Notes under the pieces: generated by a model
Told to the model about the DNA's origin: nothing
Databases searched by the model: none
The model's input: the letters and a program-made list of their open reading frames with translations, nothing else
Source of the DNA: CANJIV01 sp046330225
GTDB lineage: Bacteria; Actinomycetota; Thermoleophilia; Solirubrobacterales; Solirubrobacteraceae
Direction: 5' to 3'
NCBI GenBank assembly: GCA_046330225.1
Contig: JAXLTD010000011.1
Location: forward strand, 16,858 to 80,857
Length of the DNA stretch: 64,000 nucleotides
Part shown: positions 53,001-60,238 of the stretch, in pieces
Position numbering within the stretch: position 1 is the stretch's first letter
How the letters are laid out: the number at the start of each line of letters is the position of its first letter
Program-made: the position numbers and the translations under genes

Positions 53001-53274
53001 GGACACGCTGACGGAGGAGTTCGCCGCCGAAGCAACTGAGCTTGCTCAGCAGCTCGATGAGGCCATGCAGAAGCACATCGACATAACGAGCTACGCCGGG
53101 ATGCGGATCGGCAACTACCGGCTTGACGAAGTCCGCGACATCACCGATGAGGCCGACCAGCTGCTGTCGCGCGCGCTCGACATCGAGGCGTTCATGCCGG
53201 CAGTCGAGCTGTCGTTCCGGTTCTTCGCGAAGAAGACCGGCGAGAGGCCGGGTACCACGGCCCTTGAGGAGTAG
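50050..53274 (+). CDS. Eco57I-type N6-adenine DNA methyltransferase
   Basis: A 1,074-residue methyltransferase coupled to the helicase. Motif I (SAM) is VVDPACGSGAFLFAAL (about 498) and the catalytic motif IV is DCVVGNPPY (729-732), so N6-adenine methylation is expected. The N-terminal 330 residues resemble the helical region of Eco57I/PglX-type enzymes (YINQKEKGAYYTKTDVTRFM). The C-terminal part after the catalytic domain probably holds target recognition (LPLSLTFSEDFTDLRRYLTGRFPLKW). No nuclease motif is evident, so restriction is presumably done by the PLD-helicase. It would mark self DNA while the helicase-nuclease attacks unmodified DNA. Confidence 0.9.
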   Translation: MTNKHEALADLIRAGQLQRLFIEELGWDRPAFAEIEGDLDGEIYRFQPLAEKQGFAVLRCEQGIPDHPTRQRLHRIVSRRAAEHFVIYVAKDGSQFWQWTELRAGRPARLVAHEWHPGRENYALVERLVAIGFELAEEGSLNLLGVRRRVGAAFSADKVSSRFYKDFQDEHKHLLKQIKGIDLPEELEWYASVLLNRLMFLYFVQKKGYLDGDHDYLRNRFERVRDARGPGHFFTFFQRFLIPLFHDALARKEPALDDADLAELVGDVPYVNGGFFSVHELEKKWSIDVSDEAFSRVFVLFDSYRWHLTESPGQDERAINPDVLGYVFERYINQKEKGAYYTKTDVTRFMVRSALVPVFLDRWEDRARSKGLSGPRWGLIEEEPDRYLPAGLAHGASRELPGDIGRAGDDWPTPAAALDKAPETHGLPAETWLETIDRRRRLDALRAQLGAGEITDASAAITSNLAIITFAIDAIRDLADPESALLVLDVLQDLRVVDPACGSGAFLFAALNVLEELYEAAIETVRSLPGTGETEERRTARIAEIDAHASVEYFIAKSAALHNLFGVDIMHEAVEIAKLRLFLKLVAGLSERSQLEPLPDLDLNLRAGNTVVGFLDAEEAERAAGASILAGNRVAEIETACGDLSDRYEAFVSTQTASDVDDERLAEAKDALLLAEGAVANTLDDTLAAERGVQDRERDEWWERERPFHWFVEFGSVMRRGGFDCVVGNPPYRKISEVRSEYTVEGFATDDCPDLYAPMTERASQLLAPGGRMAFIVPLSLTFSEDFTDLRRYLTGRFPLKWISSYARNPTALFDGKIGVRPTIFVGADGEESRLWSTRTHRWSEEYRPSLFDTLHYVEVPPELGEDEWPKLASEGVAELMMALRTSGRKTLATAVRRGGEHRLGYKKTALYVLSAYRSEPPCWDENGKLIPQKKAGWLAFDSALHRDVAFLLATGKLMFLWWNTWGDDFDVTADILDTFPLGLDTLTEEFAAEATELAQQLDEAMQKHIDITSYAGMRIGNYRLDEVRDITDEADQLLSRALDIEAFMPAVELSFRFFAKKTGERPGTTALEE

Positions 53275-53364
53275 CGGAAGCCCTCGGCACGTCGAGGCGT
53301 GGTCGAGACGGATGAGCCCGAAGACCGACTCCCGTCAGCTCGACCTCGTGGCCTGAGCCACCCC

Positions 53365-54420
53365 TCAGAGCGGGTTGCCGTCGCCGTCGTTGACCGGCCA
53401 CTGCGCGCGAACGCCCTCGTCATCGGCGAAGTGCGCCGAGAAGTCCGGGTCTTCGATGCACCGCCGGACCGCCGCGCGGAGCACGTCCTGAAGGAGTGCG
53501 AGTTCGCGCAGCGCCGCTGCCATCTGCTCCGCATGCTGCGGTGCCGGCACGCCGGGCTGGGGTGTGGGGATCAGCGTGAGACGCCGCCCATGCGCCGGCT
53601 CGGACCTGCGGTTGTAGAGGCGGCGCGCCATCCCTTGGGAGATCCCGCTCACGCCGCCACCTGCCGCCAGCCTCGGCACACGCATCACGAACTGCTTGGT
53701 GTTCTGACGCGGACCGGTGTTGAGCAGCGCCTCCAGGCCGGCGATCACCGTCATCAGCGCGTCGAAGTCGTACTTCCGCCGCGCGCTCTGCTCGGCCAGC
53801 CAGATCGCGTTCGACACCCGTTCGGGCAGGCTGCCTTCGCGCTCCCAGAAGGCGGCAAGGAGAGCAGCCAACTGGCGGGCTTCATCGGCGTCGAGCCAGT
53901 CGCGACCACTGTGGGCACGGTAGGCGAGGGCGCCCTCCAGGTTCACAGGGCCAGGGCTGATCTGCACGCGCCCGTCGGAGAACTCGACGATACGAGCGGC
54001 GTACTCCGTGGAGTACGCGTTGTCTAGAACCAAGCGCGAGAGCGTGAAGCCGGCGAGCAGAACCTGGTCGTGATCCCAGTGGGTGTAGTGCTGCTCATAC
54101 GCCGCGGCGGGTAGATCGCGGACGAAGGCGTAGCGGCAGCCGAACTGCCGAGCGGGCTTGAAGTTCTCGCCCCGTGGCTCGCACGCGTCCATGATGCGCT
54201 CGGCCTCCCGGCCGGCGAGCCCGGTGGTCAGCCGCATGTCTCGCCCCAGTTCCACCGGAGGATCGCCGGCCGGTGGGTGCTCACGCCACGCGGCATCGTC
54301 GACCGGGCCGGTGGGCACGAGGAGAACGTCTCGCACTCGCGTAATGCCGGGTCCAGGAGGCGGCGCTGGGGGACGGAACGGAGGGGCTTGGTCGTCCGGA
54401 GGTGCTTGGTCGTCCGGCAT
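53365..54420 (-). CDS. HEPN-domain protein, ApeA-like
   Basis: A 351-residue protein. After a repetitive start (PDDQAPPDDQAPPFRPP, from a 17-nt tandem repeat) it has an unrecognised alpha/beta region (about 40-190). A C-terminal helical HEPN domain then includes LPERVSNAIWLAEQSARRKYDFDALMTVIAGLEALL and the RNase-like motif YNRRSEPAHG (Arg272, His277). The R-x4-H spacing is that of HEPN ribonucleases such as ApeA, which cut tRNA on phage infection. It is divergent from the nuclease pair starting at 54564, with 143 bp between, so joint regulation is plausible. RNase activity is inferred. Confidence 0.78.
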   Translation of the reverse strand: MPDDQAPPDDQAPPFRPPAPPPGPGITRVRDVLLVPTGPVDDAAWREHPPAGDPPVELGRDMRLTTGLAGREAERIMDACEPRGENFKPARQFGCRYAFVRDLPAAAYEQHYTHWDHDQVLLAGFTLSRLVLDNAYSTEYAARIVEFSDGRVQISPGPVNLEGALAYRAHSGRDWLDADEARQLAALLAAFWEREGSLPERVSNAIWLAEQSARRKYDFDALMTVIAGLEALLNTGPRQNTKQFVMRVPRLAAGGGVSGISQGMARRLYNRRSEPAHGRRLTLIPTPQPGVPAPQHAEQMAAALRELALLQDVLRAAVRRCIEDPDFSAHFADDEGVRAQWPVNDGDGNPL

Positions 54421-54563
54421 GCTCGACAGATCAGCGTACGCGGCGCGTTGGTCGTCTTGCGGCCGTCGTGGTGGCGCGCCTCTCGCCCCGGCGCAGACAC
54501 CGTGCTGGGCGTCGCGCTCGATCCGGTCTCGACGTGAACCGGATGCCTCCATACGCTGCGAGC

Positions 54564-56285
54564 ATGGAAGAGGGCCGCGGCGAGCGAGAGGCGATACTTC
54601 GACGGCAGCTGAAGGTCCTTCCGCCCGAGCAGTTCGAGGTACTCGTATTCGAACTGGCGGCGCGCGAGGATCCAACCGTTCGGCGGCTCACTGCGCCCGA
54701 CGGAGGGGCCGACACGCTCCAGCCTGCAACTCCCGAGCGGCGTGCGAAGGTCTGGCAGGCCAAGCGGTACCCGGACCAGATCAACTGGGACGAGTGCGTG
54801 CGGTCCCTCGATCGAGCCGTCGAGGTCTGGAAGCCCGAAGCCATCGTTTTCGCGTTCACGAGGGACTTCTCGATGCAGGTGGTGAAGAGCTTTCAAGAGA
54901 AGCTCGTCGCGCGACCGACAGCCGACGGCGTCGCGATCACTGCGTGGACGCTGACGGACATCGTCGGACGGCTCGATGCCAACCCAGATATCAGGGTTCG
55001 GTTCTTCGGCGACAATCAGAGATCGCTCGAAGACAACATGGCGCGGATGCTGGCAGCCGGCGGCCAGCTGAAGTCAACGGCCGACATGCTGGAGAGGGCC
55101 AAGACGCTCAGCCAGTACGCGCAAGAGCAGGACGTCAGCTTCGCCTACCAGGTCAACGCGGGCGCCGCGGAGACGCCGCCGCCGACGTGGGACGAGCTGC
55201 CGTACATCACGATGCAGCTCCGGACTGAGCAGGAACAGCTGACGGTCGCGGCGTGGGTGCGAGAAGCGGCCGAGGTCCCTGGGCCAACTTTCTCATTCTC
55301 GGACGACGAGCTCGGCGTACAGGCGAGGGCCCAAGCGCTGGAGAACTGGGCCAGGGGCGAGGACGCGGTGATAGCTGACGGCTACCGGGTGGCCTTCGCG
55401 AAGCCACAAGTGATCGGTGAGCTTCTCGAAGACGAGCACCTCAGTCTCGGCGGCGGCCACCTCATCGTGCCCTCTCCCGACGGCGTGGAGGCGACACTCG
55501 AAGTCGAATATCCCGGCGGCGTCGAGGAGCGCACGTTTACGGTGTATCCGGTCCCACCGCGACCCGGCGCGGTGGCCGCGGTGGCCGGCTACGCCGGGGA
55601 CGTCCTCGTCGAGGTCAACCTGAGCCTTCTCGAACGACCCAGCCTGTCGGCGACCTTCTCGCTGTCGAGCCGGTTCCGCCCCGATGCACGAGCAAGCGCC
55701 GACGCGGCGGCACTCATCTACGCCTGGTGCACGCACACGCATATGGCATTTCGGTGCGAGCTGCTCGGAGACGGCGTGGCCGGCAAGACCGAGGACATCG
55801 CGAACTCCGAACTGTGTGAGGAGATGAAGTGGCGCCGCGACTTCTACGCTGAGGTCCTCTTCCTCGAAGAGCGGCTCGGAATCTCGCTTCCGCTGCCGGA
55901 GGAGATGACGCATGCTGATCTGCAAGCGGTCGGCGCTGCGGCCGACGCACTGCGCACAGGCTTCGGGATCGGTCAACTCACGCAGGTGTCTGGCCACGTG
56001 CAGGATCCCCTGGAGATCCCGAGTCTGCCCGAGCGGTTCGCGAAGGCAAGTCCGATGCGGCGCCTCCTCTCGTACACGATCTTCGGACGCGAGGTGAACG
56101 TCGGCATGGCCGACTACGACCTCCCGCCGCTGAAGATCGTCGAGGTCATCCCGTACGGTCAGACACCGAATGCCCCGGCGCGAGTTGTTCTCGAAGCTGA
56201 GGGCGACGGCGAGGCGCCATTTCGCCTCGTCGGCCACGAGCCGCCGGCTCCACCGGAGCCGAGCGATCAGGGCAACGGAGGGTGA
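54564..56285 (+). CDS. Mrr-like PD-(D/E)XK nuclease with large C-terminal domain
   Basis: About 573 residues from ATG 54564 (an in-frame ATG lies at 54543). The N-terminal 130 residues carry LPPEQFEVLVFELAARE, then DGGADTL (Asp46) and VWQAKRYPDQ (Gln65-Lys67), the D...QxK active site of Mrr-type restriction endonucleases. It continues with WKPEAIVFAFTRDFSMQVVKSFQEKL. The rest (about 130-573) is unrecognised, with acidic strands typical of a sensor or binding domain. Its stop overlaps the next gene's GTG by four bases. Mrr proteins cleave methylated DNA, but the target here is unknown. Confidence 0.8.
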   Translation: MEEGRGEREAILRRQLKVLPPEQFEVLVFELAAREDPTVRRLTAPDGGADTLQPATPERRAKVWQAKRYPDQINWDECVRSLDRAVEVWKPEAIVFAFTRDFSMQVVKSFQEKLVARPTADGVAITAWTLTDIVGRLDANPDIRVRFFGDNQRSLEDNMARMLAAGGQLKSTADMLERAKTLSQYAQEQDVSFAYQVNAGAAETPPPTWDELPYITMQLRTEQEQLTVAAWVREAAEVPGPTFSFSDDELGVQARAQALENWARGEDAVIADGYRVAFAKPQVIGELLEDEHLSLGGGHLIVPSPDGVEATLEVEYPGGVEERTFTVYPVPPRPGAVAAVAGYAGDVLVEVNLSLLERPSLSATFSLSSRFRPDARASADAAALIYAWCTHTHMAFRCELLGDGVAGKTEDIANSELCEEMKWRRDFYAEVLFLEERLGISLPLPEEMTHADLQAVGAAADALRTGFGIGQLTQVSGHVQDPLEIPSLPERFAKASPMRRLLSYTIFGREVNVGMADYDLPPLKIVEVIPYGQTPNAPARVVLEAEGDGEAPFRLVGHEPPAPPEPSDQGNGG

Positions 56286-57010
56286 GGTTCACCGTGGCAC
56301 CTCGAACCGACGCGCTTGGGCGCGCGTACAAGAAGAGCCAGCTGCAAGTGCAGCTGTGGGTGAACCGCCGCCAAGCCGAACTCGACGCCGCTGCGCTCGC
56401 CGCGCTGCCATCGCTGAGCGAGGTGGCGACGTCGATCGAGTGGGTCAGTCCTCTGGAGGCGAACCGTTTCGCGGAGTACTTCGACGCAGAGTTCGTGCGC
56501 TCGATCGGCAGATCCGATCTCGTGGAGCCGCTGGCCCGGTTCTGGCCGCGCGGCGGTCCGCATTGGGACGGCCTCGGGATTGCCCGCGACCCCAACGGCA
56601 GCAACCTCGGCCCCGTCTTCGTCGAGGGCAAGAGCTACCCGGCTGAGATGCGCTCGCGGCTCACCGCCAAGCCCGAGAGTCGCAGGAGGATCCTCGCCCG
56701 GCTTGCTGAGGCGCGCGCGTGGCTCGGCGTTCCCGACACGTATGCGGTCGCATGGTCAGAGCGCTACTACCAGGCGGCCAACCGGATAGCGCACATCTAC
56801 TTCTTCCACGAGGTGCTCGGCGAGCGTGCGTGGATGCTCAATCTCTGCTTTGTCAATGACGCGGATCATCCGACGAGCCGCGGCGAATGGGACGCGGGCC
56901 TGGCAATCGCCGAGGGAGACCTCGGCATCACAGGACTGCAATTGCCGGGGCACGGCCGTGCGTTCCTGGCCGCCGGCACGCGAGCCGAACTGCTCAGACC
57001 GAACGCCTGA
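56282..57010 (+). CDS. Second PD-(D/E)XK-like protein, coupled to the Mrr-like gene
   Basis: A 242-residue protein starting at GTG that overlaps the previous stop. The segment PHWDGLGIARDPNGSNLGPVFVEGKSYPAEM contains Asp96 and Glu115-Gly-Lys117. This WDG...VEGK arrangement is the D...ExK pattern of PD-(D/E)XK nucleases. The C-terminal half has helices and AHIYFFHEVLG. Sequence-level homologs with WDAL...LLVEAKSH are common hypothetical proteins in my recollection. Two nuclease-like proteins in tight translational coupling suggest a complex. Confidence 0.75.
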   Translation: MRFTVAPRTDALGRAYKKSQLQVQLWVNRRQAELDAAALAALPSLSEVATSIEWVSPLEANRFAEYFDAEFVRSIGRSDLVEPLARFWPRGGPHWDGLGIARDPNGSNLGPVFVEGKSYPAEMRSRLTAKPESRRRILARLAEARAWLGVPDTYAVAWSERYYQAANRIAHIYFFHEVLGERAWMLNLCFVNDADHPTSRGEWDAGLAIAEGDLGITGLQLPGHGRAFLAAGTRAELLRPNA

Positions 57011-57029
57011 CCGGCGTTGACCGCTTGCC

Positions 57030-58052
57030 TTACGGCGTCTCATCGCCGAGCGCGATCACATCGAGGAGCGTGAGGGCTGGATTGGGACGGCAGTAGCAGC
57101 GTCCGGCCGACTCGACGACCTCGATCCCCGCCTTCCGCAGCTTCCTCCTGCCATGTCGAATTTGGTCCTTCCCGTTCCACCGGCCGCCCGGACCACCAAG
57201 ACCGACTTGCTCGATCGCGTACGCGTCGCCGGCGATCATCGCGGCCCGCGTCATCGTCAGCTCACCGCGAACCGCCGCGGACATCGCCGTAGCCATCGCG
57301 TCTTCGATCTCCAGCAGCGGCGGGGCATCCCGCAGCTCCTTGCTCAGGCGGGATGCGAAGAGCTCCATGAAGGGCGATCCCGCGATGGCGTCCACTGGCC
57401 GGTCGTCCTCGTACCGGTTCTGACGCTCCAGCCGCAGAATCATGGCGTCGGCGTACTCGCCCTTTTTGTACGCAATCAGCTTTCGGCGCTTGCCGCCAAG
57501 CCGGCTGCTCTTTGGACCATCCGGATCGAAGTAGGGCGCCGCCTCCCCGCGTCGGCGTGCCTCAGCCTCGAATACGCGTCGGATCACCGAACACCCAAGC
57601 GCGTGCGAGAGCACGATGTCGAGCGAGACGTCGCAGCGACGGACTCGGGGGTCTAAGTCGAGGAAGATCTCACCAACGGCCTCACCGAAGGCGAGGATGG
57701 CCCGTCTGGCCCCGAGTTCCACGCTGCCCAGGGGTGCCAGCCGCTGGGTGGACCCGATGAGTTCGACCAGGCGCGCGTCGCAGCTGATCAGGCCGGACTG
57801 CGGGCGGATCGTCCAGCGACCTCCACCAATGCGGTTGGCCAGTAGCTGGACACCCGTGTCCCGATCCGGCGGTCCGATCGCGATGCGCCCGGCGTGGTGG
57901 GCGTTGCGGACCGCATCCCAGCGCACAGGCTGATCGGTCCGCCAGGCGAGCTTGATCGAGTCGACGCCCTTGGCGAGGACAAACGGAGTCGCCACCGATG
58001 CAGTGGGGTAGGTGCTGCCAGAGGTACCAGATGTTGTCGGGCGCTTCGTCAT
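57030..58052 (-). CDS. Replication-initiator-like protein of the integrative element
   Basis: A 340-residue protein from ATG 58052. The core SVELGARRAILAFGEAVGEIFLDLDPRVRRCDVSLDIVL resembles the 'RxDVSxDxx' region of plasmid/phage rolling-circle-like initiators. It is followed by a basic stretch (SRLGGKRRKLIAYKKGEYADAMILRLERQNRYEDDRP) in which Tyr may act as catalytic residue. A C-terminal winged-helix-like segment (KDQIRHGRRKLRKAGIEVVE) could bind the origin. It is divergent from the excisionase-like gene. The 223 bp between them (58053-58275) might contain the origin, although I saw no iterons there. Confidence 0.55.
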   Translation of the reverse strand: MTKRPTTSGTSGSTYPTASVATPFVLAKGVDSIKLAWRTDQPVRWDAVRNAHHAGRIAIGPPDRDTGVQLLANRIGGGRWTIRPQSGLISCDARLVELIGSTQRLAPLGSVELGARRAILAFGEAVGEIFLDLDPRVRRCDVSLDIVLSHALGCSVIRRVFEAEARRRGEAAPYFDPDGPKSSRLGGKRRKLIAYKKGEYADAMILRLERQNRYEDDRPVDAIAGSPFMELFASRLSKELRDAPPLLEIEDAMATAMSAAVRGELTMTRAAMIAGDAYAIEQVGLGGPGGRWNGKDQIRHGRRKLRKAGIEVVESAGRCYCRPNPALTLLDVIALGDETP

Positions 58053-58275
58053 CAACGCGGGCGACCATGCGCCCAGATGTGGCGGGAGAAGCGGGGTTTT
58101 CGCTAGGCCGGCCGGGAGATGGCGCGAAGCCCCGATCACGCGGGCGGACGTTTCGTGTCCGGCACCCCGGGTTCGGATGGCGGCGCCCGCAGGCAAACGC
58201 TTCCGGGGGCAACGCGCCGTCCTACGAGTAGACGACCGGCTTCGCGACGACGGCCGCCTACGGTCCAGCCGCGTC

Positions 58276-58596
58276 ATGCACCCGACGGTCGCAGCCATCG
58301 CCGAGCGGTACCCAAGCGGCTTCCTCATTCCGGAGGAGGCGGCGAGCGAACTGCGCCTGCACTACCAGACAATCCTCAGCCACATCAAGGCGCGCCGGCT
58401 GATCGCCGGGAACTACGCGATGGGTCGCCGGCCGCAGTACCGCATCACGCTCCACGCGCTGAGCGACTTCGTGAAGGGGTGCGAGCGTGGCGAAACCGGC
58501 GACGCAGCGTCCGACGATGTCGCCTGGCATGAGGCGCCCGCCACTCGGCGCAAAGCGGGCAGCCGGCGCGCGCCCATGGACCTCGTCTCGGCGTAG
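58276..58596 (+). CDS. Excisionase-like helix-turn-helix protein
   Basis: A 106-residue protein starting ATG 58276. The helix-turn-helix SGFLIPEEAASELRLHYQTILSHIKARRLIAGNYAMGRRPQYRIT is the MerR-like fold of HTH_17/excisionase proteins, in which a single domain binds bent att DNA. A basic low-complexity tail follows. It lies 86 bp upstream of the integrase gene on the same strand and is probably coexpressed with it. It would direct recombination towards excision. The assignment rests on the fold and position. Confidence 0.75.
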   Translation: MHPTVAAIAERYPSGFLIPEEAASELRLHYQTILSHIKARRLIAGNYAMGRRPQYRITLHALSDFVKGCERGETGDAASDDVAWHEAPATRRKAGSRRAPMDLVSA

Positions 58597-58682
58597 GCTC
58601 GCGTCGGCCCGCCAGCCGGTTTGGCTCAGGACCGGACGTACGGTCGGTGTTGCATTCAACCCCGACTCAACTGGAGCTCGAC

Positions 58683-60008
58683 ATGGCCTCGAAGTACACG
58701 ACGGCTCGCTACGGCGAGCGCTGGAGGGCGCACTGGCGCGACGACACCGGCCGTCAGCGGTCGAAGACCTTTTCGACCGAGGGCGCGGCCCTCGAATGGG
58801 AGAAGAAGATGCGCGAGGAGCGCGATGACGACCTGCTCGGTCGAAACACGCGCGCCCGCGACATGAGGCTCTCCGACTGGATCGCCGAATGGTGGGACCG
58901 CTACCTGACCCACCGCCCGCTGAACACCCGCGAGAGCTACCAGCGCGCGATCAACGGTCTCATAGCCCCGTACATCGGCGGACTCCCGATGGACCGCATC
59001 GACACCATGCGCCTGTCGCCGTGGATGGACGAGCTGACCGACGACGGCTGGACCGCGCACCAGCGGCGCGAGGCGAAATCGGTACTGTCGTCTTGCCTGG
59101 GCAAGGCGCTCTCGCGCGGCCTCCTGCCGAGGTGCGCCAGCGAGAACCCCGTGAAGGGCGTCGACCGCCCCGAGGCCAACAGCAGTCGCCAGCCGATCGC
59201 GCTGTCGCCGTACGAGTGCGAGTACCTGCGCCTTGCGTCCCTGACTTATCAGTATGGACGCGCGGACGACATCCAGGCCCTCCGGTCAGCGACGATCATC
59301 AGCCTGCTGGCCTATGGCGGGCTTCGCCCCTCGGAGGCCATGGGCCTCAAGGCGGAGAACGTCGCGTTCGACGAGCACAACCCCGGCGTCTGGGTGCGAG
59401 ACGTCTTCACCGTCGAACACCGTGAGTTCGATACCAAGACGCATGAGGGCTCGCGCTTCATCGGTGCCGGTCGGTTCGTCGATCTCCCTGACCGGGTGAT
59501 GGACGACCTCCGCTCGTGGTTCGACGCACGCGAGACCACGGAGCGGCGCCGCGCGCGCGGCCGCGACTGGGTCTTCCCGGACGAGAACGGCCAAATCACA
59601 CGGAGCACGCACCGCAATTGGACATCCTCGCGGTGGAAGCGGGCGCGGCGACGCGCGGCCGAGATGCTCCCGGAGAGCGGCGACCGGATCTCGGCGATGG
59701 TCCCGTACGACCTGCGCCACAGCGCGGTCAGCTGCGAGGTCCGCGCAGGAGGCCGCGACGTCCAGTGGGCTGACCTCGCCGCGAAGTTCGGACACACGGT
59801 GCAGACGATGCAGAGCGCCTACCTGCACGTCGTCCGGTCGCTGCGCAACGCGCCGCGCGAGCCGGTCGCCGACCAGATCACGAAGGCGCGCACGCAGGCC
59901 GGCTCGGACGCCGCGCAGGAGGCGCTCCTGGAGCGTGTACTTGGGCCGAAGCCGGAGCTCCACCGGGTCGTCGACCTGCGCCGCGAGCGGCAGCGGAGAG
60001 CCTCCTGA
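58683..60008 (+). CDS. int: Tyrosine recombinase/integrase
   Basis: A 441-residue phage-type integrase starting at ATG 58683 behind GGAG. The N-terminal arm-binding domain begins TTARYGERWRAHWRD. A core-binding SAM-like domain follows (LNTRESYQRAINGLIAPYIGGLPMDRI). The catalytic domain carries Arg in YGGLRPSEAMGL (about 215), YDLRHSAVS (about 342, with Tyr in place of the usual His of the HxxR box), FGHTVQTMQSAYLH (catalytic Tyr in SAYLH, about 380). It inserts the element at the tRNA-Phe 3' end. attR lies 86 bp downstream. Confidence 0.94.
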   Translation: MASKYTTARYGERWRAHWRDDTGRQRSKTFSTEGAALEWEKKMREERDDDLLGRNTRARDMRLSDWIAEWWDRYLTHRPLNTRESYQRAINGLIAPYIGGLPMDRIDTMRLSPWMDELTDDGWTAHQRREAKSVLSSCLGKALSRGLLPRCASENPVKGVDRPEANSSRQPIALSPYECEYLRLASLTYQYGRADDIQALRSATIISLLAYGGLRPSEAMGLKAENVAFDEHNPGVWVRDVFTVEHREFDTKTHEGSRFIGAGRFVDLPDRVMDDLRSWFDARETTERRRARGRDWVFPDENGQITRSTHRNWTSSRWKRARRRAAEMLPESGDRISAMVPYDLRHSAVSCEVRAGGRDVQWADLAAKFGHTVQTMQSAYLHVVRSLRNAPREPVADQITKARTQAGSDAAQEALLERVLGPKPELHRVVDLRRERQRRAS

Positions 60009-60022
60009 ATGGGGCTCTCCGT

Positions 60023-60055
60023 TTCATCGCTGCTGCATCCTGGCGCAGCGATGAA
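60023..60055 (+). terminator. 11-bp perfect hairpin after the integrase
   Basis: TTCATCGCTGC and GCAGCGATGAA pair perfectly around an 11-nt loop, 14 nt after the integrase stop and 38 nt before attR. It may be a terminator or an accessory site for recombination proteins. Confidence 0.55.
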
Positions 60056-60093
60056 CTCAGAAAGCGCCGATTTTGCAGGCACGAAGCCTTCAG

Positions 60094-60112
60094 TCGAGTC
60101 CGGGTCTCGCCA
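60094..60112 (+). mobile_element. Right attachment site (attR) of the island
   Basis: An exact 19-nt copy of the tRNA-Phe end TCGAGTCCGGGTCTCGCCA. The following base differs from the tRNA flank (T in place of C), while TCC continues. It marks the right end of the island. Confidence 0.85.
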
Positions 60113-60238
60113 TTCCCGTGGTGTCTGCTGTCGAGCCAGATTCGGGGTCTGATGCTCGATGAGCGGCTTGCACCCGTGTTCGAGACCCGCAAGCTCGCTC
60201 ATCCGCTGCAGCGTCGAGCCGCCGGGCGGCCCCAAGCG

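Larger units (their letters stand above)
42252..60112. mobile_element. Integrated genomic island (about 17.9 kb) at tRNA-Phe carrying defence genes
   Basis: Bounded by 19-nt direct repeats of the tRNA-Phe end. The right end holds, in order, a replication-initiator-like gene (57030-58052), an excisionase-like gene (58276) and a tyrosine integrase (58683-60008), 86 bp before attR. The cargo is a GmrSD-like nuclease, a transglutaminase-like pair, a PLD/SNF2 helicase with an adenine methyltransferase, a HEPN protein and two nuclease-like proteins. There are no conjugation, capsid or packaging genes, so it is either mobilised by others or a minimal actinomycete integrative element. The interior uses more A/T-ending codons than the flanks. 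Confidence 0.85.
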
